Part shown: piece after piece, positions 57,886-64,000 of the stretch
Position numbering within the stretch: position 1 is the first letter of the stretch
Layout: each line of letters starts with the position of its first letter
Assembly: GCF_900103215.1 (NCBI RefSeq)
Contig: NZ_FNGV01000001.1
Location: 806,001 to 870,000 of the forward strand
Length of the DNA: 64,000 nt
Origin: Kriegella aquimaris
GTDB lineage: Bacteria; Bacteroidota; Bacteroidia; Flavobacteriales; Flavobacteriaceae
Direction of reading: 5' to 3'
Program-made: the position numbers and the translations under genes
Notes under the pieces: generated by a model
The model's database searches: none
Told to the model about the DNA's origin: nothing
What the model saw: only the letters and a program-made list of their open reading frames with translations

Positions 57886-58097
57886 CGGATATGCCCCTGA
57901 AAAGCTGTTAACAAAACTTCAATTTTGAAATAGGGCCAATTCGATTTTCGGCATTACGAGTTTAGACTCCTTTTTCGAGTATGAACGATAAAATTAGATA
58001 GTCCAAATCGTGGTATCCTTTAAAATTTTAACATAAAAGAGATTATAAATGAAAATAATTAGGAAGTTACGATAGCGACAGATCATATAAAATTTCG

Positions 58098-58125
58098 TTG
58101 GAAAGATGCAGAATATGTATTTTTG
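58098..58125 (+). promoter_or_regulatory. Putative promoter for udk-divIC
   Basis: TTG at 58098-58100 and TATTTTTG at 58118-58125 are 17 bp apart, both matching Bacteroidota -33/-7 elements. Transcription would start near 58131, about 10 bp before the udk ATG. Confidence 0.5.
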
Positions 58126-58141
58126 ATCCAAATAAGCGAAT

Positions 58142-58750
58142 ATGTTGATTATAGGAATTGCCGGAGGTACCGGTAGTGGTAAGACAACGGTAGTCAATCA
58201 GATTATCAACGAGTTACCCAATGAAGAAGTAGGCGTCATCTCACAAGATTCCTATTACAACGATCTTTCGCACCTCACGCTTCCCGAACGTAAAAAAGTG
58301 AATTTCGACCATCCTAAGGCTATTGATTTTCCGCTTCTGGAAGAACACTTGACCCTACTCAAGGATGGAAAATCGATACATCAACCGGTTTATTCTTTTT
58401 TAGAATGTAACCGTACCGATGAAATGATTGTCATACACCCTAGAAAAGTACTGCTGGTAGAAGGCATATTGATTATGACCAATCCGCAAATACGTGCCAT
58501 GTTCGATATCAAAATATTTGTTCATGCAGATTCTGACGAACGCTTGATCAGAAGACTGAAAAGAGATATCAACGAACGCGGTTGGAACCTGAACGACACC
58601 TTGGATTGTTACCAAAATACTCTCAAGCCGATGCACGACCAGTTTATCGAGCCTTCAAAAGAATATGCCGATATTATTATTCCCAACAATAAATACAACA
58701 CTGTTGCAGTTGATATTGTACGCGGCATAATCAATGAAAAATTAACGTAG
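58142..58750 (+). CDS. udk: Uridine kinase
   Basis: 202 residues, normal for the family. The P-loop GGTGSGKTT is at the N-terminus; ISQDSYYNDLSHL and FDHPKAIDFPLL are conserved substrate-binding segments, and VEGILIM and RLIRRLKRDINERG complete the kinase core. It phosphorylates uridine and cytidine for salvage. The divIC-like gene follows after 6 bp, so the two share a transcript. Confidence 0.95.
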   Translation: MLIIGIAGGTGSGKTTVVNQIINELPNEEVGVISQDSYYNDLSHLTLPERKKVNFDHPKAIDFPLLEEHLTLLKDGKSIHQPVYSFLECNRTDEMIVIHPRKVLLVEGILIMTNPQIRAMFDIKIFVHADSDERLIRRLKRDINERGWNLNDTLDCYQNTLKPMHDQFIEPSKEYADIIIPNNKYNTVAVDIVRGIINEKLT

Positions 58751-58756
58751 CAATTC

Positions 58757-59077
58757 ATGGCCTTTAAAGATATCAAAAAGAAAAAATGGTTCAAAATAGC
58801 CACCAATGCCTATATTCTGGTGTTGACGGCATTTTTGGTCTGGATGATCTTTTTTGATACCAACTCATTTCTTATCCACTTGGAACTACAAAAAGAAATC
58901 GAAAAACTCGAAAAACAGCAAGAATTCTTGCATGATGAGATAGCAAAGGACAAAAAAATCATTGAAAAACTGTCAGATCCCGATGAATTGGAAAAATTTG
59001 CCAGGGAACAATACTACCTCAAAAAGAAAGATGAAGAAATCTATCTTATCGAATACGAGGATAGTCTAGATCAGTAA
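58757..59077 (+). CDS. FtsB/DivIC-family septum formation initiator
   Basis: 106 residues: short basic cytoplasmic N-terminus, one membrane segment (about 16-35), then a coiled coil (about 45-75, heptads of Leu/Ile with Glu and Lys) and a conserved end with DELEKFAREQYYLKK, the DivIC/FtsB signature. It acts in the FtsQLB-type divisome subcomplex in the periplasm. It follows udk after 6 bp, an order usual for flavobacteria. Confidence 0.92.
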   Translation: MAFKDIKKKKWFKIATNAYILVLTAFLVWMIFFDTNSFLIHLELQKEIEKLEKQQEFLHDEIAKDKKIIEKLSDPDELEKFAREQYYLKKKDEEIYLIEYEDSLDQ

Positions 59078-59110
59078 TTCGTTTATCGATCGTTGGTTAA
59101 AGGCCCTACA

Positions 59111-59254
59111 ATGGAGGGCGGAAACCAAAAGTTTAAAAAACCCACAGAAAGTGTGGTCGAAAACCCGCTACACCTCCCAACTTTAATAAACTTTAACGTT
59201 GACGACCCAAGTTATTCACCTGGTGTTAACAAAATACATTTTATGGCACCGTAA
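59111..59254 (+). CDS. Doubtful 47-residue open frame before parA
   Basis: An ATG frame fills most of the 212-bp gap between divIC and parA. The product is polar, Pro- and Asn-rich, without signal or known motif. Two short hairpins (GCCCT/AGGGC at 59103-59119 and CCACA/TGTGG at 59142-59156) lie in the same stretch, so it could equally be untranslated leader. I do not recognise it. Confidence 0.2.
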   Translation: MEGGNQKFKKPTESVVENPLHLPTLINFNVDDPSYSPGVNKIHFMAP

Positions 59255-59289
59255 ATAATCGTATTTTTACCCCTTAATCAAGTGGAATA

Positions 59290-60063
59290 ATGGGCAAGAT
59301 CATTGCGATTGCGAATCAAAAAGGTGGGGTAGGAAAAACAACTACAACAGTTAATCTAGCTGCTTCATTGGGTGTGTTGGAAAAAAAGGTGTTGTTGATC
59401 GATGCAGACCCCCAAGCCAATGCCACATCTGGGTTGGGAATTGATGTTGAGGGTATTGAATTGGGCACATATCAGTTACTGGAACATACCAAGAGTGCCG
59501 AAGAAGCTATTATTCAGACTTCTTCACCGAATGTAGACCTAATTCCTTCACATATCGACTTAGTCGCCATAGAAATTGAATTGGTAGACAAAGATGAACG
59601 GGAATATATGATGAAGAAGGCCATTTCCCACCTCAGAGACACCTATGATTACATACTGATTGACTGCGCCCCTTCTTTAGGTCTTTTGACATTAAATGCC
59701 CTAACCGCCGCAGACTCCGTGATTATACCCATACAATGTGAGTATTTTGCCTTAGAAGGTTTGGGCAAACTACTGAATACCATAAAAAGTGTTCAAAAAA
59801 TCCATAACCCGGATCTTGATATCGAAGGTATGCTACTCACCATGTTCGATTCGCGCTTACGATTATCCAATCAAGTGGTGGAAGAGGTAAGAAAGCATTT
59901 CTCGGATATGGTTTTTGACACTATTATTCAACGCAATGTAAGATTGAGCGAGGCACCCAGCTATGGCGAAAGCATTATAAAATATGATGCCAGTAGTAAA
60001 GGTGCGGCCAACTATCTGAACTTGGCCAACGAAATGATAAAGAAGAATAAGGAGACGGTGTAA
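59290..60063 (+). CDS. parA: Chromosome-partitioning ATPase ParA (Soj)
   Basis: 257 residues. The deviant Walker A motif KGGVGKTTT begins at residue ~11; Walker B-type [12 protein letters not shown] and the switch region with DPQANATSG are present. It lacks the N-terminal helix-turn-helix of plasmid ParA proteins, so it is the chromosomal Soj type. It segregates replicated origins with ParB. parB follows after 9 bp. No parS site of the known palindrome type was found next to it. Confidence 0.96.
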   Translation: MGKIIAIANQKGGVGKTTTTVNLAASLGVLEKKVLLIDADPQANATSGLGIDVEGIELGTYQLLEHTKSAEEAIIQTSSPNVDLIPSHIDLVAIEIELVDKDEREYMMKKAISHLRDTYDYILIDCAPSLGLLTLNALTAADSVIIPIQCEYFALEGLGKLLNTIKSVQKIHNPDLDIEGMLLTMFDSRLRLSNQVVEEVRKHFSDMVFDTIIQRNVRLSEAPSYGESIIKYDASSKGAANYLNLANEMIKKNKETV

Positions 60064-60072
60064 AATAATACA

Positions 60073-60978
60073 ATGGCGAAAGCAACAAAAAAACAAGCTT
60101 TAGGAAGAGGCCTATCGGCACTCTTAAAAGATCCTGAAAATGATATCAAATCTGCCTCCGATAAAAATGCCGACAAGGTTGTAGGCAATATTGTCGAGTT
60201 GGAAATCGAGGCTATTGAAGTCAACCCTTTTCAACCTCGCTCCAATTTTAATGACCAAGCTTTACGCGAGCTGGCCACCTCAATTAAAGAATTAGGGGTT
60301 ATTCAACCCATTACCGTTCGAAAACTAGGTTTTGATTCGTATCAACTGGTTTCCGGGGAAAGAAGGTTCAGAGCCTCAAAATTGGTCGGTCTAGAAACTA
60401 TACCCGCGTATATTCGAATAGCCAATGACCAAGAATCATTGGAAATGGCCTTGGTAGAAAACATTCAACGCCAAGATTTAGACCCTATTGAAATTGCACT
60501 ATCGTACCAACGCTTGATCGATGAGATCCAACTGACCCAAGAGCGCTTGAGCGACAGGGTAGGTAAAAAGCGTTCGACCATCGCCAATTATCTGCGATTA
60601 TTAAAATTAGATCCGATAATTCAAACGGGCATGCGCGACGGTTTTGTAAGCATGGGCCATGGAAGGGCATTGGTCAATATCGATAAAAAAGAAGAACAAC
60701 TTGCGCTCTATGAAAAAATAGTCGGCCAAAATCTTTCTGTTCGAGATACTGAGCGTGCCGTAAAAGAATATCAGGGTAAAGCTACTGGAGCTACTAAAAG
60801 CACCTCAAAGCCTCCTGCTGTGCCGAGCTTTGCAAAAGAAGACATTCAAAAACTCACCGATTACCTATCAGCCAAAGTGGATATCAAAAGCTCTGAAAAA
60901 GGCAAGGGAAAGGTGACCATCCCTTTTAATTCCCAAGAGGAATTCCTTCGAATAAAAAAATTGATCGTAGGTGAATAA
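60073..60978 (+). CDS. parB: Chromosome-partitioning protein ParB (Spo0J)
   Basis: 301 residues. The N-terminal CTPase/ParB domain has NPFQPR, LVSGERRFRA and the MALVENIQRQDLDPIE box; a helix-turn-helix region follows (about 145-200, including LTQERLSDRVGKKRSTIANYLRLL), and a C-terminal dimerisation domain ends the protein. It binds parS and slides as a CTP clamp. Its stop overlaps the GTG start of the next gene by 8 bp. Confidence 0.96.
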   Translation: MAKATKKQALGRGLSALLKDPENDIKSASDKNADKVVGNIVELEIEAIEVNPFQPRSNFNDQALRELATSIKELGVIQPITVRKLGFDSYQLVSGERRFRASKLVGLETIPAYIRIANDQESLEMALVENIQRQDLDPIEIALSYQRLIDEIQLTQERLSDRVGKKRSTIANYLRLLKLDPIIQTGMRDGFVSMGHGRALVNIDKKEEQLALYEKIVGQNLSVRDTERAVKEYQGKATGATKSTSKPPAVPSFAKEDIQKLTDYLSAKVDIKSSEKGKGKVTIPFNSQEEFLRIKKLIVGE

Positions 60979-61636
60979 AAACCTAATTATAAACCTCTTT
61001 TGTTGCCTTTTCGCAATATTCTGTTGTGCACAAGAGCAAGAACCCAATGCCGATGGCAAAAACCGTGAAACGGACTCTATTCAAAAGAATCTGAAAAAAG
61101 AGGGCATTGTGATAAAGGAAGGGAAAATCAAAAAAAGAAAACCGATCAACCCCCTAGCCCCAAGCAAAGCTGCATTTTATTCTGCCATGTTGCCCGGTCT
61201 GGGCCAAGTTTACAACAGACGCTATTGGAAAGTGCCATTGGTCTATGGCGTTATTGGAACAGGAGTTTACTCATACTTGTACAACGACGATTATTACGAC
61301 CGTTTTCGGGCGGCCTTTAAAAGACGACAAGCCGGTTTTAGCGATGATGAATTCTGGGATCTTAGAACGCCCGATGACGGAATAATTCCCGCGGAACCCG
61401 ATTTAGATATGGATGACCTCGAAAGTCAGCAAGAGCGTTTTCAACGAGATAGAGATTTGGCATTGCTGATTACCGTAGCAATGTATGTGTTGAATATCGT
61501 GGATGCCAATGTCGACGCACATCTTAAACAATTTAATATAGACGAGGACCTCAGTCTAGATATGAGGCCATACTTAGAGTTGAATCCAATAACCAGCAAT
61601 CCACATTACGGGATGGCTTTTATTATAAAATTTTAA
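60971..61636 (+). CDS. DUF5683 membrane protein
   Basis: 221 residues starting at GTG 60971 inside the end of parB. A signal-like segment (about 4-20, with FCCAQE) is followed by a basic region and the DUF5683 core: PSKAAFYSAMLPGLGQVYNRRYWKVP, one or two membrane segments, and an Asp/Arg-rich loop. It sits between parB and dapB, as in most flavobacteria. Its function is unknown; a role in the envelope is possible. Confidence 0.9.
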   Translation: MNKNLIINLFCCLFAIFCCAQEQEPNADGKNRETDSIQKNLKKEGIVIKEGKIKKRKPINPLAPSKAAFYSAMLPGLGQVYNRRYWKVPLVYGVIGTGVYSYLYNDDYYDRFRAAFKRRQAGFSDDEFWDLRTPDDGIIPAEPDLDMDDLESQQERFQRDRDLALLITVAMYVLNIVDANVDAHLKQFNIDEDLSLDMRPYLELNPITSNPHYGMAFIIKF

Positions 61637-61638
61637 AC

Positions 61639-62340
61639 ATGAAAATCGCATTATTCGGATACGGAAAAATGGGTAAGATGATCGAGCAGATCGCCGAAAA
61701 TAGAGGCCATGAGATTGTGGCCAAAATTGACGTCGATACGGTAGAAGTCGATTTTTCAAATATGGATGTCGCTATTGACTTTAGCATGCCAAGTGCCGCT
61801 TTCGGAAACATAACCCAATGTTTTGAACACGGTGTTCCTGTCATATCCGGCACCACGGGTTGGTTGCAAGATTTTAATAAGGCCCTTGCCCGTTGTGAAG
61901 AAACAGGAAGTGCATTTATTTATGCCTCAAACTTCAGTCTCGGTGTGAACATATTTTTTGAGCTTAACGAATATTTGGCCAAAATGATGCGACAGTTGAA
62001 GCAATATAATGTTGACATCGAGGAAATTCACCACACCCAAAAACTTGATTCCCCTAGCGGTACTGCAATAACCCTTGCAGAAGGTATTATTGCCAATACC
62101 GATTATACGGGTTGGAAACTTGACGAAGCGCCCAAAGGCGAAATACCGATTATAGCAAGACGTATTGCTGATACACCAGGAACCCATACCGTGAATTATG
62201 AAAGTGAAGTTGACACTATAGCTATAGTTCATACGGCCCATAATCGCCAAGGCTTTGCCCTAGGTGCGGTCATTGCAGCCGAATGGATTGTTGGAAAGAA
62301 AGGTGTTTTCACAATGAAAGATGTGTTAAACCTTGGTTAA
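61639..62340 (+). CDS. dapB: 4-hydroxy-tetrahydrodipicolinate reductase
   Basis: 233 residues, shorter than the E. coli enzyme (~273) but usual for Bacteroidota. The Rossmann motif is ALFGYGKMGKMIE; the catalytic EIHHTQKLDSPSGTA and SNFSLGVNIFF segments are intact. It reduces the cyclic dihydrodipicolinate precursor in lysine and diaminopimelate synthesis, thus feeding peptidoglycan. It begins 2 bp after the DUF5683 stop. Confidence 0.96.
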   Translation: MKIALFGYGKMGKMIEQIAENRGHEIVAKIDVDTVEVDFSNMDVAIDFSMPSAAFGNITQCFEHGVPVISGTTGWLQDFNKALARCEETGSAFIYASNFSLGVNIFFELNEYLAKMMRQLKQYNVDIEEIHHTQKLDSPSGTAITLAEGIIANTDYTGWKLDEAPKGEIPIIARRIADTPGTHTVNYESEVDTIAIVHTAHNRQGFALGAVIAAEWIVGKKGVFTMKDVLNLG

Positions 62341-62350
62341 CAAATCTTTT

Positions 62351-62365
62351 ATTTATGCCATAAAT
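62351..62365. repeat. AT-rich 15-bp palindrome after dapB
   Basis: ATTTATG-C-CATAAAT pairs over 7 bp around a single C, 10 bp past the dapB stop. It lacks a T-run, so terminator or operator function is open. Confidence 0.3.
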
Positions 62366-62439
62366 GTACTTATTTGCAAAGAATTCAAAGGAATTTCAAA
62401 AAATGGGAATATCTTAAAATGATACCCGCGAGACCCAGA

Positions 62440-62447
62440 TAACTTTG
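62440..62447 (+). promoter_or_regulatory. Putative -7 promoter element for lepB
   Basis: TAACTTTG matches TAnnTTTG, 94 bp upstream of the ATG; no -33 element at normal spacing. Confidence 0.38.
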
Positions 62448-62540
62448 TAAAGACGTTTGATATAACTGAAAACAATACCCTTGGTCAAAAAAGTAACAAA
62501 TAGTAACCCAACTTCATAATACCAAATCTAAAGAACAAAC

Positions 62541-64000
62541 ATGGATACGACACAGTGGATCATATTTATACTCATAATACAGGTCATCCATTTTTTGGGT
62601 ACTTGGAAGTTATACGTAAAGGCGGGTAGAAAGGCCTGGGAAGCTGCAATTCCCATCTACAACGCTGTGGTTCTTATGCAGATCATCAACCGTCCGAAGT
62701 GGTGGGTTATTCTTCTTTTTATCCCCATCATTAATTTATTGATGTTCCCTGTTATTTGGGTTGAGACCATTAGAAGTTTTGGAAGAAATAACCTTCTTGA
62801 GACCTGGTTGGTCATTTTAACACTAGGTTTTTATATCTATTATGTCAACTATATGCTTGACGTCAAGTACATAGAAGACCGTGACCTTCACCCAAGAACC
62901 GGTTTGGGCGAATGGGTAAGTTCCATTGTCTTTGCTATTGTAGCCGCCACATTGGTGCACACCTATTTCATTCAACCTTATGTAATACCTACCCCTTCAT
63001 TGGAACGCACCTTGCGTGTGGGCGATTTTCTTTTTGTTAGCAAGTTTCACTATGGCGCCCGGGCACCAATGACTACTATTGCGGCCCCCATGGTTCATGA
63101 TACCATTCCGAAATTGGGTATTCGCTCCTACCTGAACAAACCGCAACTCCCCTATTTTAGGTTACCAGGTTTTACAAAAGTAGACCGTAATGACATCGTT
63201 GTATTCAGTTGGCCTGCAGATACGGTACGTGTATTTTTCAAGAAAGAAGCTGGCGTAAAAAAGCCGATCGATAAAAAATCAAATTACGTAAAACGATGTG
63301 TCGGTATTCCCGGTGATTCACTGTCGGTAGTTGATGGCTATGTCTTCATCAATGGCAATCAATTAAAACTTTCGGATCGTGCCAAACCCCAATATGATTA
63401 TAGGGTGTACGCACAAAATGGGGTTTCTTCACGGATACTTTCTGAAGTCGGACTTTCTGATTTCAACAGACAGTATGTTGCCCAATCATTGAGCCAGCCC
63501 CAGAGAATTGCCCTGCAGAGAAATGGCTATGGCGTTTATGATCAGGGGCAATCAGGTGTAGTTATTCTAACAGACCACAAAGGCATCTCTCCCGACCTTA
63601 TTCGACAAAATCGTTTGGCCCTGCAAGAAATAGCCGATAGAACTCGCATTATTACGGCTACCGATGAAATGGTCACTAAACTTAAAAGCAATAGTACCAT
63701 CGACTCCGTAGTGCGTATCGTGACGCCTAAGGGACAAAGAGGTGTTGGATTGTTTCCCCAAAGCCCCGATTACGATTGGAATTATGACAACATGGGGCCT
63801 ATTTATATTCCTGAAAAAGGAAAAACCGTGGATTTGAATCTTAAAGTACTACCCTTATACAAGAAAATCATTCGCGATTACGAGAATAATACAATTAGCG
63901 TTTCGGGAAATCAAATCAGTATCAACGGTAAGCCGACCGACACCTACACCTTTAAACAAGATTACTATTGGATGATGGGTGATAACAGGGCACACTCTGA
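62541..64000 (+). CDS. lepB: Signal peptidase I (C-terminus outside window)
   Basis: I translated from ATG 62541; the frame stays open to the window end (486 codons). Three N-terminal hydrophobic segments and a fourth before the catalytic region are present. PTPSLERTLRVGDFLFVSKF carries the probable nucleophile Ser, and YVKRCVGIPGD the general-base Lys; the last residues read MMGDNRAHS, the start of the box D/E signature. The protein is longer than E. coli LepB owing to a ~150-residue insertion between the Lys box and the GDNR box, usual for this phylum. It removes signal peptides from exported proteins. Confidence 0.93.
   Translation, partial: MDTTQWIIFILIIQVIHFLGTWKLYVKAGRKAWEAAIPIYNAVVLMQIINRPKWWVILLFIPIINLLMFPVIWVETIRSFGRNNLLETWLVILTLGFYIYYVNYMLDVKYIEDRDLHPRTGLGEWVSSIVFAIVAATLVHTYFIQPYVIPTPSLERTLRVGDFLFVSKFHYGARAPMTTIAAPMVHDTIPKLGIRSYLNKPQLPYFRLPGFTKVDRNDIVVFSWPADTVRVFFKKEAGVKKPIDKKSNYVKRCVGIPGDSLSVVDGYVFINGNQLKLSDRAKPQYDYRVYAQNGVSSRILSEVGLSDFNRQYVAQSLSQPQRIALQRNGYGVYDQGQSGVVILTDHKGISPDLIRQNRLALQEIADRTRIITATDEMVTKLKSNSTIDSVVRIVTPKGQRGVGLFPQSPDYDWNYDNMGPIYIPEKGKTVDLNLKVLPLYKKIIRDYENNTISVSGNQISINGKPTDTYTFKQDYYWMMGDNRAHS

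Noticed and set aside
59195-59225. CACCTGGTG-centred near-palindrome before parA as a parS site
   Set aside because: It pairs over only four bases each side and does not resemble the known GTTTCACGTGAAAC-type parS; the TTATTCACC part matches a DnaA box at only 7 of 9 positions.

Overview
The window is 64 kb of chromosome from a member of the Flavobacteriaceae (Bacteroidota), probably a marine genus of the Maribacter/Zobellia type; the genus is a guess from general gene character. The evidence for the group is a giant type IX-secreted protein with a gliding-motility C-terminal domain, a Bacteroidota-type LptD, the parA-parB-DUF5683-dapB-lepB gene string, a NagB-PIG-L fusion, and many upstream regions carrying the Bacteroidota -7 promoter element TAnnTTTG. 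Coding density is high. I see no rRNA, tRNA, CRISPR array, prophage or insertion sequence.

Region 1 (1-13.6 kb) is cell envelope and central metabolism: a GH3/serine-hydrolase fusion cut by the window edge, a pair of iron-sulfur oxidoreductase genes, an MCE (MlaD-like) protein, a periplasmic amidase divergent from lptD, ridA, a BadF-type sugar kinase, and a pfkA-gap glycolytic pair. Region 2 (13.8-26.9 kb) holds tamB divergent from tsaD, two methyltransferase genes, a TfoX-like protein, an ECF sigma operon with a membrane partner, rsmE, a DUF4159 protein, an AI-2E-type permease and an esterase-like lipoprotein. Region 3 (27.2-37.7 kb) is dominated by a 2930-residue SprB-type repeat protein, next to a PQQ-type sugar dehydrogenase and a small cytochrome c.

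Region 4 (37.7-50.0 kb) is an amino-sugar and cell-wall recycling district: murQ, a DeoR repressor, nagB-PIG-L, an AmpG-like permease overlapping a cytoplasmic NagZ-like GH3, and anmK. The BadF kinase, the amidase and the secreted GH3 from region 1 belong to the same theme. Between nagZ and anmK lies a two-gene operon for a DUF1080 lipoprotein and a beta-propeller/cupredoxin fusion, possibly for oxidative sugar degradation. Region 5 (50.1-54.1 kb) is an acetate module: DUF4212, an Na+ symporter and acs. Region 6 (54.5-56.4 kb) is the accessory part: two convergent TIR-domain genes, one of them a membrane protein with extracytoplasmic repeats and an SH3 domain. Region 7 (56.6-64 kb) holds a Bcr-type exporter, udk-divIC, parAB, DUF5683, dapB and the start of lepB.

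No single locus is an obviously new system. The best candidates for novelty are the membrane TIR protein with its convergent partner TIR, the propeller-cupredoxin/DUF1080 pair, and the PIG-L domain on a NagB whose expected catalytic Asp is Thr.
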